Below, one piece after another: positions 11,229 through 20,277 of a stretch of 64,000 nt of DNA. Both the position numbers and the translations under genes were made by a program. How positions within the stretch are numbered: position 1 is the stretch's first letter; each line of letters opens with the position of its first letter. This DNA comes from Pseudomonas bharatica CSV86 (lineage in GTDB: Bacteria; Pseudomonadota; Gammaproteobacteria; Pseudomonadales; Pseudomonadaceae), in the NCBI RefSeq assembly GCF_000319305.2, contig NZ_AMWJ02000002.1, positions 124,001-188,000 on the forward strand. Reading direction: 5' to 3'. The notes below the pieces were generated by a model. The model searched no databases and was not told where the DNA came from. It was given only the letters and a program-made list of their open reading frames with translations.

Positions 11229-11549
11229 ATGGAAGAAGCGATCAAGAAGCTGCGTGCATTTCGCGATGCCCGTGACTGGAAGAAATTCCACAACCCCAAG
11301 GACCTGGCGCTCGCCTTGAGCATCGAAGCCAGCGAACTGGCGGAAGTGTTCCTGTGGAAGTCGGCCGAGGAAGCCGACATCGCCAGGGTCAGGGAAGAAC
11401 TGGCCGATGTGCTTGCCTATGCCCTGCTGCTGGCTGATCACTACGAGCTCGACGCGCAGCAGATCATCCTCGACAAGATCGAACTCAACGAGCGCAAGTA
11501 TCCGGTGGACAAGGCCAGGGGATCTGCCAGGAAATACACGGAGCTGTAA
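11229..11549 (+). CDS. MazG-like nucleotide pyrophosphohydrolase
   Basis: 106-residue all-alpha NTP pyrophosphohydrolase of the MazG-like (RS21-C6/dUTPase-fold) group, which hydrolyses (d)NTPs to the monophosphate. The Mg-binding pattern is visible as SIEASELAEVF (E33, E36, E39) followed by EELADVLAY (E57, D60). ATG 11229 is chosen because homologues begin just before the LRAFRDARDW motif; its ribosome site is weak and an in-frame TTG at 11211 is possible. Its TAA stop shares one base with the ATG of the next gene (TAATG), so the two are translationally coupled. Pairing with a nuclease-helicase suggests a role in nucleotide control during phage infection or stress. Confidence 0.8.
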   Translation: MEEAIKKLRAFRDARDWKKFHNPKDLALALSIEASELAEVFLWKSAEEADIARVREELADVLAYALLLADHYELDAQQIILDKIELNERKYPVDKARGSARKYTEL

Positions 11550-13750
11550 TGAACAAAGCCCTGGACGGCAAACCGCTGGTCGAAGTGAACCGCTACGCCT
11601 TCTCGCGCCGGACGCTGGAACAACAGCTTCGTGAGCACTTCCACGCAGCGGATTCGTGGCCGCTGGTCTATATCCTCAGCGACGAAGCCAGAAAGCAAGC
11701 CTACATTGGCGAGACCGCCGATGCCCTCAAGCGGATGAACACCCACCTGGCCAATGGCGACAAGAGCCTGCTGCGCTCGGTGCATCTGATCAGCAGCGAC
11801 AGGTTCAACAAGTCGGCGACCCTCGATATCGAATCCTCGCTGATCAAGTACATTGCCGCCGATGGCAGGTTCTCCCTGCTCAACAGCAACCTGGGGCTGG
11901 TCGATCACAACTATTACCAGCGCTCCGGACTCTATGCCGCGATCTTCAAGGAGACCTGGAACAAACTGCGCAGTGAAGGCCTGGTGCAGCATTCCCTGGA
12001 GTCGATCGACAACTCGGACCTGTTCAAGTACTCGCCTTACAAGTCGCTGTCCTCCGAGCAGCGCCAGGGACTGCTCGGCATCCTGCATGCGCTGCTCGAC
12101 GAGCAAAGCAAAACCCTGTTGGTGCAAGGTGGCGCGGGCACGGGCAAATCGGTGTTGGCGATCTACCTGTTCAAACTGCTGCACTCGGATATCGATGAAA
12201 CCAGTTTCCACGAGTTCGATAGTGAACAAGCCGAACTGCGCAACCTGTTGCAGGGCATCAAGCAACGCTACGGCACGCCGAAAATGGCGCTTGTGGTGCC
12301 CATGGCGTCGTTTCGCTCAACCTTGAAAAAAGCCTTCAGGCATATTGCCGGGTTGTCCCCGGACATGGTCATCGGTCCTGCCGACCTGACCAAGCGAGAC
12401 TACGACATCGTCCTGGTGGATGAAGCCCATCGCTTGCGCAAGCGCAGCAACCTGGGGCCCTACTTTAAAGGGTTCGACACTGCCTCCCGGGCACTGGGCT
12501 TCGACCCCTTCGGTTGCAGTGAAGTGGACTGGGTCTGCCGCCAGGCGGGAAAGGCGATCTTCTTCTACGACAACAGCCAGTCGATCAAGCCCTCTGATGC
12601 CAATGCCGAGGACTTTGCCAGGCTCAAGGCACTGGGCACGACGCAAGTGCAGACGCTGTACTCGCAGTTCCGGGTGCGTGCCGGCAATTCCTATGTGACC
12701 TTCCTCGATGAGCTGCTCAACGTCCGCCGAAACGGCCAGCCAAGGTTCACCCCGAAAAACTATGAACTGGCACTGTTCGATTCGCTCGGCGACATGATGC
12801 AGGTGGTGCAGGAAAGAAATCGCCAGTTCGGCCTGTCGCGCATGATCGCCGGCTACGCCTGGCCCTGGATCTCGCGGAAGAACAAGGACGCGTTCGATAT
12901 CGAGATCGACGGTGTGCAATTGCGCTGGAACAGCACCAGCCAGGACTGGATCAATACGCCGGGTTCCGAGGCCGAAGTCGGCTGTATCCACACCACCCAG
13001 GGCTATGACCTGAACTTCGCCGCCGTCATCCTTGGCCACGAGATCGGCTACGACAAGGTCCGCGGCGAGATCACCATCGACCCGGCCCGCTATTTCGACC
13101 GCAACGGCAAGAGCGGGATCAGGCAGCCGGGCGAACTGAAGCAGTACATTCTCAATATCTACAAGACCATGATGCTCCGCGGTATCCGCGGGACATTCAT
13201 CTACGCCTGCAACAAGGACCTGCGCGACTACCTGGCACAGCACCTGCCCTTGCACTCGCCGGCAGAGCCCGTGCGCGAACCGGTGAAACCGGCCCCGTAC
13301 GTGAACGCGGTGCCACTGTACGACCTGCGCGCGGCGGCAGGCGGGTTCAGCGAGGCACAGCAGGCCGAACGGCAAAGCTGGATAGTCGTCGGCGACGACC
13401 TCCCGCTGGACCGCGGCTACTTCGCCTGCGAGGTGCTGGGCGAATCGATGAACACCATCATTCCCGATGGCTCGACCTGCCTGTTCCGCGCCGAGCGCGG
13501 CGGCAGCCGCAATGGCCGGATCGTCCTGGTGGAATTGTGGGATGAAGGCGCGAGCGCCCAGTACACGGTCAAGGAATATCGCAGTGTCAAGGTCGAGGAC
13601 GAGAATGGCTGGCACCACGAAAAAATCCTGCTGCTGCCACGCTCCTCCGACCCGGGGTTCGAACCGCTGGAATTGCGCGACGACCTGCTGTCGCGGTATC
13701 GGGTGGTGGGAGAATTCGTACGGGTTATCCGCCAGAACCTGGCCTCCTGA
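11549..13750 (+). CDS. GIY-YIG nuclease / DUF2075 helicase / S24 peptidase fusion protein
   Basis: 733 residues with three recognisable parts. Residues ~38-110 form a GIY-YIG nuclease: VYI (40-42), YIG (52-54), R62, H66 and catalytic-type E95 in DIESSLIKYI. Residues ~185-580 are a DUF2075 (Schlafen group 3-like) superfamily 1 helicase/ATPase with Walker A GGAGTGKS (K200) and Walker B VLVDEAH (D291). Residues ~615-733 are a LexA/UmuD-type S24 domain with the nucleophile Ser633 in GESM and the partner Lys675 in YTVKE, 42 residues apart, so the autoprotease dyad looks intact. It is coupled to the MazG-like gene upstream. The function is not established. Candidate defence or DNA-damage effector whose nuclease-helicase could be held or released by the S24 domain. 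Confidence 0.85.
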   Translation: MNKALDGKPLVEVNRYAFSRRTLEQQLREHFHAADSWPLVYILSDEARKQAYIGETADALKRMNTHLANGDKSLLRSVHLISSDRFNKSATLDIESSLIKYIAADGRFSLLNSNLGLVDHNYYQRSGLYAAIFKETWNKLRSEGLVQHSLESIDNSDLFKYSPYKSLSSEQRQGLLGILHALLDEQSKTLLVQGGAGTGKSVLAIYLFKLLHSDIDETSFHEFDSEQAELRNLLQGIKQRYGTPKMALVVPMASFRSTLKKAFRHIAGLSPDMVIGPADLTKRDYDIVLVDEAHRLRKRSNLGPYFKGFDTASRALGFDPFGCSEVDWVCRQAGKAIFFYDNSQSIKPSDANAEDFARLKALGTTQVQTLYSQFRVRAGNSYVTFLDELLNVRRNGQPRFTPKNYELALFDSLGDMMQVVQERNRQFGLSRMIAGYAWPWISRKNKDAFDIEIDGVQLRWNSTSQDWINTPGSEAEVGCIHTTQGYDLNFAAVILGHEIGYDKVRGEITIDPARYFDRNGKSGIRQPGELKQYILNIYKTMMLRGIRGTFIYACNKDLRDYLAQHLPLHSPAEPVREPVKPAPYVNAVPLYDLRAAAGGFSEAQQAERQSWIVVGDDLPLDRGYFACEVLGESMNTIIPDGSTCLFRAERGGSRNGRIVLVELWDEGASAQYTVKEYRSVKVEDENGWHHEKILLLPRSSDPGFEPLELRDDLLSRYRVVGEFVRVIRQNLAS

Positions 13751-13766
13751 CTGGAACTCCTGAACC

Positions 13767-14702
13767 GTGGAACTCAGACAACTGCGCTACTTCGTGAAAA
13801 TCATCGAACAGGGCAGCCTCGGTCGCGCCGCGCTGGAGCTGGATGTCGGCGTATCGGCCCTGAGCCAGCAGATCGCCAAGCTGGAAAGCGAGCTGTGTAC
13901 CCGGCTACTCAACCGCACCACCACCGGCGTCACCCCGACCACCGCCGGCATGGCGTTCCTGCATCATGCCCAGCTCAGCCTGCGCCAGGCCGACAATGCC
14001 ATTCTTGCCGCCCACCGCGGACGCATGAGCGGTTATGTCACCGTGGGCCTGCCGCCGACCACCGCGACCGTGCTCGCCCTTCCCCTCATCGACGCGATGC
14101 GCGAGCGCTACCCGGATATCCAGTTGCACCTGGTGGAAATGCTCTCCGGCCACCTGGCCGCCCAACTCAATGCCCGCCAGCTCGACCTGGCCATCCTGTT
14201 CCAGCTCGAGGGCGGCAAACGCTGGAGCGTGACGCCGCTGCTCGATGAACGGCTGTTCGTCATCAGCGCCCCCCAGGTGCCTCACGCTCCGCATTCCGGC
14301 AGCGTGCAACTGGCCGATCTGGGCCAGTTGCCACTGATCATGCCCAGCGTCCAGCACGGGCTTCGCAGCACCTTGATGACGGCGTTCGAACGCTCGGGCC
14401 TGGTGCCCAATATCATCATGGAGGTCGATGGCCTGGCCGTGCTGATGAACGCCGTGCGCGCCGGCCACGCCGCTACCATCCAGCCCGGTGCAGCCGCGGC
14501 GCTCAAGGGCGAGAACGGGCTTGAAGTGACGCAGATCAGCGACGCCCATGTCGGCCGGCGCAACCTGCTGGCCACCCTGGCGGATGACGAGCTGTCGCCA
14601 GCGGCCCTGGCAGCGCGGCGCGTGGTGCTGGACGTGGCGCGGCGGCTGGTCGCCGAGCAGCAGTGGCCCGGGGCGACCTGGATTGCCGACAGCAGTTGCT
14701 GA
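13767..14702 (+). CDS. tcuR: LysR-type regulator of tricarballylate utilisation
   Basis: 311-residue LysR regulator starting at GTG 13767. The N-terminal winged helix-turn-helix covers MELRQLRYFVKIIEQGSL...GVSALSQQIAKLE and a type 2 periplasmic-binding-like effector domain follows. It lies directly upstream of tcuA, tcuB and tcuC on the same strand, matching the Salmonella tcuRABC arrangement, where TcuR activates with tricarballylate as co-inducer. It starts only 16 bases after the DUF2075 fusion gene, yet belongs functionally to what follows. Confidence 0.85.
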   Translation: MELRQLRYFVKIIEQGSLGRAALELDVGVSALSQQIAKLESELCTRLLNRTTTGVTPTTAGMAFLHHAQLSLRQADNAILAAHRGRMSGYVTVGLPPTTATVLALPLIDAMRERYPDIQLHLVEMLSGHLAAQLNARQLDLAILFQLEGGKRWSVTPLLDERLFVISAPQVPHAPHSGSVQLADLGQLPLIMPSVQHGLRSTLMTAFERSGLVPNIIMEVDGLAVLMNAVRAGHAATIQPGAAAALKGENGLEVTQISDAHVGRRNLLATLADDELSPAALAARRVVLDVARRLVAEQQWPGATWIADSSC

Positions 14703-14846
14703 GTCACCAGCCCAGGCCGGCAAAGCCTTTAGTAAAACTGAACCCCCCATGCCGTAGTTCGCCTTTCGGCAGGCCCTCGATCGCACTATTTTCCGCTCAC
14801 TCGCAGCAGGCTCCTCGTTCATGCCGGCTGCGACCGAGGAGCGAAA

Positions 14847-16300
14847 ATGATCGATGTTCTTGTTATTGGCGGCGGCAACGCCGCCCTGTGTGCCGCACTG
14901 ATGGCCCGCGAGGCGGGGGCCAGCGTCCTGCTGCTGGAAGCCGCACCCAAGGCGTGGCGCGGCGGTAATTCGCAGCACACCCGCAACCTGCGCTGCATGC
15001 ACGACGCGCCGCAGGATGTACTGGTCGAGGCCTATCCCGAAGAGGAATTCTGGCAAGACCTGCTCAAGGTCACCGGGGCCTGACCAACGAAAAGCTTGCA
15101 CGCCTGGTGATCAAGGCTTCGTCCGGTTGCCGGGGCTGGATGCGCCGGCATGGCGTGCACTTCCAGCCATCGCTGTCCGGCGCGCTGCATACCGCTCGCA
15201 CCAATGCCTTCTTCATGGGCGGCGGCAAGGCGTTGGTCAATGCCTATTTCCGCAGTGCCGAGCGGCTCGGCGTACAGGTTCGCTACGATGCCGGCGTGGT
15301 CGATATCGAGATGGATGGCGACCGCTTCGTCGCCGCCCATATCGGTGCGCGCGACGTGCAAGGCCGGCACCTGCCTGCCGAGCGCATCGAGGCGCGCACC
15401 TGCGTGCTGGCCGCTGGCGGATTCGAGTCCAACCGCGAATGGCTGCGCGAAGCCTGGGGTCGCAACGAGCGCGGCGAATGGCCGTCGGACAACTTCCTGA
15501 TTCGCGGCACCCGTTTCAACAACGGCGTACTGCTGCGCCGCATGATCGACCTGGGCGCCGACACCGTCGGCGACCCTACCCAGGCGCACATGGTCGCCAT
15601 CGATGCACGCGCGCCTTTGTACGACGGCGGGATCTGCACGCGCATCGACTGCGTGTCACTGGGCATCGTGGTCAATCGCGACAGCCAGCGCTTCTACGAT
15701 GAAGGCGAGGATTTCTGGCCCAAGCGCTATGCGATCTGGGGGCGCCTGGTGGCCCAGCAGCCTGGCCAGGTCGGCTTTTCGATCATCGACCAGAAAGCCC
15801 TCGGACGCTTCATGCCACCGGTGTTTCCCGGCACCACGGCCAACACCCTGGAGGAGCTGGCCCAGCGCCTGGGCCTTCCGGTACAGGCGTTCGTCGATAC
15901 GGTACGCGCCTACAACGAGGCCTGCCGCACCGGCACCTTCGACCATACCCGCCTGGACGATTGCCATACCGTCGGCGTGCAACCCGCCAAGAGTCACTGG
16001 GCCCGCCCGATCGATACACCGCCCTTCTACGGCTACCCCCTGCGCCCGGGCGTGACCTTCACCTACCTGGGCCTGCGCACCGACGAGACGGCCGCGGTGC
16101 ACTTCGCCGGGCGTCCCAGCCCGAACCTGTTCGTCGCCGGCGAGATGATGGCCGGCAACGTGCTGGGCAAGGGCTACACCGCAGGCGTCGGCATGTCCAT
16201 CGGCACCGCGTTCGGACGCATCGCCGGCGTCAGCGCGGCTGCCGCCGCCGGCCATCACTACCCATTCGACGAGAACGATCATGACCGCGCAACTGCCTGA
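14847..16300 (+). pseudogene. tcuA: FAD-dependent tricarballylate dehydrogenase, interrupted by a -1 frameshift
   Basis: TcuA oxidises tricarballylate to cis-aconitate. ATG 14847 follows GAGGAG. The FAD Rossmann motif VLVIGGGNAALCAALMAREA opens the protein, and the flavoprotein C-terminus ([20 protein letters not shown]) closes it. The first frame stops at 15081 after ...DLLKVTGA. The frame starting GGLTNEKLARLVIKASSG continues without a gap if one G is added to the GGGG run at 15075-15078. The restored protein is about 484 residues, near the usual length. The end overlaps the tcuB start by 20 bases. Likely a consensus error; if real, the strain cannot use tricarballylate by this route. Confidence 0.88.
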
Positions 16301-17462
16301 ACCTCGCCAGGTCGACCCCGCCCAGCCGGGTGTCGAGCTTATCCCGCTGTTGAACCTGCAGGAGCAGGAAGTCGATCGGCAAATGCGCATCTGCAACGCC
16401 TGCCGTTACTGCGAAGGGTTCTGCGCGGTATTCCCGGCGATGACCCGCAGGCTGGAGTTCGGCAAGGCCGACATCCACTACCTGGCCAATCTTTGCCACA
16501 ACTGCGGGGCGTGCCTGCATGCCTGCCAGTACGCCGCACCTCATGAATTCGCGGTCAACGTGCCCCAGGCCATGGCCAAGGTACGCCTGGATACCTACGC
16601 CGAGTACGCCTGGCCACGCAGCCTGGGACGCCTCTATCAGCGCAACGGGCTGACCCTGGCGCTGGCCAGCGGTTTCGCCCTGGTGCTGTTCCTGTGCCTG
16701 ACCCTGCTGGCCATGGGCAATCTGTTCACCGCCATGCCTGGCGGCAACTTCTACGGCATCTTCCCGCATAACACCCTGGTGCTGATGTTCGGCTCGGTGT
16801 TCGGCTTCGCCTTGATCGCCCTGGGCCTGGGCGTGCGCCGCTTCTGGCGGGATGTCTCGCCGCCGCCGGCAACCACCGCGCTGAAGACCGCTGCGGCAGT
16901 GGAAGCGACGGCCAGTGTCGCCAGGCTCAAGTACCTGGATGGTGGCCATGGCCGGGGCTGCAACAACGCCGATGACCGTTTCACCCTGTGGCGGCGTCGC
17001 TTCCACCACCTGACCTTCTACGGTTTCATGCTGTGCCTGGCGGCCACCGCCACCGCGACCCTTTACCACTACCTGCTGGGCCTGGCCGCACCCTATGCGC
17101 CGACTAGCCTGCCGGTAATGCTCGGCATCGCCGGCGGCCTGGGCCTGCTGGTAGGACCCGCCGGGCTGCTGTACCTCAACCTGCAGCGCGACCCGACCCA
17201 GGGCGACGCCAAGCAGAAACCCATGGACCGCGGCTTCATTGCCCTGCTGTTCCTGGTCAGCGCCAGCGGCCTTGCACTGCTGGCATTTCGTGAAACCAGC
17301 GCCCTGGGCCTGCTGCTGGCCCTGCACCTGGGCCTGGTGATGGCGTTCTTCCTGACCATGCCCTACAGCAAGTTCGCCCACGGCATTTTCCGCAGCGCCG
17401 CGCTGCTCAAGCATGCCATCGAAAAACGCCAGCCAAACCCGATCGACGCCGGCAGTGAATAA
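16281..17462 (+). CDS. tcuB: Tricarballylate utilisation protein B, 4Fe-4S membrane electron carrier
   Basis: 393 residues. Two 4Fe-4S motifs lie near the N-terminus: C38-x2-C41-x2-C44-x3-C48 and C72-x2-C75-x2-C78-x3-C82. Several transmembrane helices follow. In the Salmonella system TcuB re-oxidises the reduced flavin of TcuA and passes electrons to the quinone pool. The overlap with tcuA indicates coupled translation. Confidence 0.9.
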   Translation: MTAQLPEPRQVDPAQPGVELIPLLNLQEQEVDRQMRICNACRYCEGFCAVFPAMTRRLEFGKADIHYLANLCHNCGACLHACQYAAPHEFAVNVPQAMAKVRLDTYAEYAWPRSLGRLYQRNGLTLALASGFALVLFLCLTLLAMGNLFTAMPGGNFYGIFPHNTLVLMFGSVFGFALIALGLGVRRFWRDVSPPPATTALKTAAAVEATASVARLKYLDGGHGRGCNNADDRFTLWRRRFHHLTFYGFMLCLAATATATLYHYLLGLAAPYAPTSLPVMLGIAGGLGLLVGPAGLLYLNLQRDPTQGDAKQKPMDRGFIALLFLVSASGLALLAFRETSALGLLLALHLGLVMAFFLTMPYSKFAHGIFRSAALLKHAIEKRQPNPIDAGSE

Positions 17463-17480
17463 GCGCGGCAGCGCCCTTGA

Positions 17481-17494
17481 ACAACAACAAAAAC
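17481..17494 (+). promoter_or_regulatory. Crc/Hfq catabolite-repression motif in the tcuC leader
   Basis: AACAACAACAAAAA lies 17 bases before the tcuC start and overlaps the ribosome-binding region. It is a near-ideal AAYAAYAA target, so Hfq/Crc would block TcuC synthesis when preferred carbon sources are present. Confidence 0.6.
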
Positions 17495-17510
17495 CAGCAA
17501 AACGGTAGCC

Positions 17511-18803
17511 ATGATGAAAAACACCAAGCAAACCGCAAGCGCCCGGCTGGGCGCTATCCTGCGGGTCACCAGCGGCAACTTCCTCGAACAGTTCGATTTC
17601 TTCCTGTTCGGGTTCTACGCCACCTACATCTCCCAGACGTTCTTCCCCGCCAGCAACGAGTTCACCTCGTTGATGATGACCTTCGCCGTATTCGGCTCGG
17701 GTTTCCTCATGCGACCGCTGGGTGCCATCGTGCTCGGCGCTTACATCGACAAGGTGGGCCGGCGCAAAGGGCTGATCGTGACGCTGTCGATCATGGCCGC
17801 CGGCACGGTGCTGATCGCCCTGGTGCCGGGCTACGCCAGCATCGGCCTGTTCGCGCCCCTGCTGGTGCTGCTCGGCCGGCTGTTGCAGGGCTTTTCGGCC
17901 GGTGCCGAGATGGGCGGGGTATCCGTGTATCTGTCGGAAATCGCCACGCCAGGGCGCACCGGGTTCTATACCAGCTGGCAGTCGGCAAGCCAGCAGGTGG
18001 CGATCGTCGTGGCGGCAGCGCTGGGCTACACCTTGAATACCTGGATGCAGGCCAGCGAGCTGGCCGCGTGGGGCTGGCGCATCCCGTTCTTCATCGGTTG
18101 CGTGATCATCCCGTTCATCTTCGTCATCCGCCGCTCGTTGCAGGAAACCGAAGCGTTCAAGGCCCGCAAGCACCACCCGGGCGCCAGCGAGGTCTTCCGT
18201 TCCATGTGCGATAACTGGCGCACCGTGCTGGCGGGCGGGCTCCTGGCGGCAATGACCACCACCACGTTCTACTTGATCACGGTGTACACGCCCACCTTCG
18301 GCAAGACCGTGCTGCACCTGAGCAGTACCGACAGCCTGGTGGTGACACTGCTGGTCGGGGTGAGCAACTTCATCTGGCTGCCCATCGGCGGCAGCCTGTC
18401 CGACCGCATCGGCCGCCGGCCGCTGCTGCTGGGCATCTCGCTGCTGTGCGTGCTGACCGCCTACCCGGCCATGCACTGGCTGGCCGAGGCCGCCAGTTTC
18501 GAGCGGCTGCTGGCGGTGTTGCTGTACTTCTCGTTCTTCTTCGGCATGTACAACGGTGCCATGGTCGCAGCGCTGACCGAGGTCATGCCGCAGAACGTGC
18601 GGGTGGTGGGTTTCTCGCTGGCGTTCAGCCTGGCTACCGCGCTGTTCGGCGGCTTCACTCCGGCCGTATCGACACTGCTGGTCGAAGCCACCGCAGACAA
18701 GGCCTCACCGGCCTACTGGCTGATGTTCGCAGCGGTCTGCGGGTTCACCGCGACCACCGTGCTGTACCGCCGGGCCAGGCCTGCGGTGGCTCGCAACTGC
18801 TGA
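17511..18803 (+). CDS. tcuC: MFS tricarballylate/citrate:proton symporter
   Basis: 430-residue major facilitator protein with about 12 membrane segments, of the citrate/alpha-ketoglutarate symporter (MHS) group. The loop 2-3 motif is [13 protein letters not shown], and [12 protein letters not shown] marks the second half. It is the inner-membrane importer for the tcu pathway. Start at ATG 17511, with an alternative ATG at 17514. It follows tcuB by 48 bases. Confidence 0.88.
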   Translation: MMKNTKQTASARLGAILRVTSGNFLEQFDFFLFGFYATYISQTFFPASNEFTSLMMTFAVFGSGFLMRPLGAIVLGAYIDKVGRRKGLIVTLSIMAAGTVLIALVPGYASIGLFAPLLVLLGRLLQGFSAGAEMGGVSVYLSEIATPGRTGFYTSWQSASQQVAIVVAAALGYTLNTWMQASELAAWGWRIPFFIGCVIIPFIFVIRRSLQETEAFKARKHHPGASEVFRSMCDNWRTVLAGGLLAAMTTTTFYLITVYTPTFGKTVLHLSSTDSLVVTLLVGVSNFIWLPIGGSLSDRIGRRPLLLGISLLCVLTAYPAMHWLAEAASFERLLAVLLYFSFFFGMYNGAMVAALTEVMPQNVRVVGFSLAFSLATALFGGFTPAVSTLLVEATADKASPAYWLMFAAVCGFTATTVLYRRARPAVARNC

Positions 18804-18854
18804 ACCACCGCTCCACCCCGCTGAGGATGCCGGGCGAAGGCCGCAACCTTCGCC

Positions 18855-20237
18855 TCAGGCACTGCCCACCCGGTCCAGCTCGTTAACCGACACCCCGGCC
18901 TGGTCAAGCCAGGCCTTGCGCCGGACAAACAGGTCGGGGGCCGTCTCGTTGACCTCGGTGATCAGCACGTCCAGTTCGGCGCTCTTGAGCTGCCCGTTTT
19001 CCACCAGCACGCGCCCGGCGACCATGGTCATGTCCACGTCCCCGCCCTGCACGGCGTGCACCAGGTTGTGATGAAGGTTGGCCAGCGGACCACGGGAAAT
19101 CAGCGGCGTCATTCTCGGCGTATCGACACGGATAGCGATGATGTCGGCGGCCTTGCCGATCTCCAGCGAGCCGATCCGGTCGTCCATGCCCAAGGCCCGT
19201 GCGCCGTCGATGGTAGCCATGCGGCATACCGACCAGGCATCGAGCGCCGCGGCATCAAGGCTGGCGAACTTGGCCAACAGGGAGGACACCTTCATCTCCT
19301 CGAACATATCCAGGTTGTTGTTTTCCTTTTCGCCATCGGTCCCCAGGCCAACGGCAACGCCCGCCGCCAGCAGTTTCACGATCGGAGCGACCCCCGACGC
19401 CAGCTTCATGTTGCTGACCGGGTTGTGCGCCACACCGATATTGCGCCGGGCCATCAAGGCGATTTCCTGGTCATCGACCCAGACGCAATGGGCCAGCAGC
19501 ACCTTGCTGGCCTCAAGCAGACCGAACTTCTCCAGGGCCTGGACGGGACGCACGCCGTAACGCCGCAGGGTTTCCTCGACATCGAAGCGGCTTTCGTTGC
19601 TATGGGTGTGGAACCCCACCTGGTTGGCCTTGCACATGTCGGCGATGCGCTTCCAAGCCTGCGGCACGGCGTAGAACAGGTGCTCCAGGCCGACCCACAC
19701 GTCGATGCGCCCGTTCGCTGCGCCGTGCCAGCGCTGGATCAAGGCGTCGTTTGCGTCCAGGGTTTCGAAGTAGTCATGGTCCGGATGCTCGGCCACATAG
19801 GGGACCAGTACCGCACGGATGCCCAGCTCGTTGGCGGCCTCGGCGCTGCCATGCATGTAGCGCCACATATCCACCAGCGTGGTGGTGCCCGACAGCAGCG
19901 CTTCGCTGTAGCAGAGCATCGACGCCAGGCGCGCCTCGCCGGGCAGCAGCACACGGTGCATGGGATCGATGTACGCCTGCAGCCAGTCCCAGACCGGCAG
20001 GCCCTCGGCAGTGCCGCGGAGCATGCCGGAGTGGCAGTGGGTATTGACCAGGCCCGGCATCAGCAAGCGATCGGTCAGGCGACGGATCGGGGCCAGCGGA
20101 TGCCGGGCGAGCAGCTCGTGCGCCGGGCCGATATCGGCGATCAAACCGTCCCGGACCAGCACTGCGCCGTCCTCGATCAGGCTATTGCGGGCGTCCATGG
20201 TGAGGACGAAGTCGGCCCTGATGAGTTCACAAGTCAT
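18855..20237 (-). CDS. Amidohydrolase, nucleobase/pterin deaminase type
   Basis: 460-residue metal-dependent amidohydrolase of the MtaD/SsnA/TrzA group. Metal ligands are seen in NTHCHSGM (HxH), GFHTHSNE, LLAHCVW and GLGTDGEKENNN (Asp). The last motif departs from the more common GTDGAASNN of adenosine-type deaminases. The operon with an NCS2 purine-type permease and a divergent LysR gene suggests a purine, pterin or related heterocycle as substrate; 8-oxoguanine or isoxanthopterin deaminase are possible. Conserved loops do not decide the substrate, so no symbol is given. Confidence 0.8.
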   Translation of the reverse strand: MTCELIRADFVLTMDARNSLIEDGAVLVRDGLIADIGPAHELLARHPLAPIRRLTDRLLMPGLVNTHCHSGMLRGTAEGLPVWDWLQAYIDPMHRVLLPGEARLASMLCYSEALLSGTTTLVDMWRYMHGSAEAANELGIRAVLVPYVAEHPDHDYFETLDANDALIQRWHGAANGRIDVWVGLEHLFYAVPQAWKRIADMCKANQVGFHTHSNESRFDVEETLRRYGVRPVQALEKFGLLEASKVLLAHCVWVDDQEIALMARRNIGVAHNPVSNMKLASGVAPIVKLLAAGVAVGLGTDGEKENNNLDMFEEMKVSSLLAKFASLDAAALDAWSVCRMATIDGARALGMDDRIGSLEIGKAADIIAIRVDTPRMTPLISRGPLANLHHNLVHAVQGGDVDMTMVAGRVLVENGQLKSAELDVLITEVNETAPDLFVRRKAWLDQAGVSVNELDRVGSA

Positions 20238-20277
20238 CGTGTTTAACCTTCTTGCTGTTTATAGGATGTGCAGGCGT

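Noticed and set aside
11229..13750. LexA box controlling the MazG-DUF2075 module
   Set aside because: I scanned the 258 bases upstream for CTG-N10-CAG with an AT-rich core and found no convincing match.
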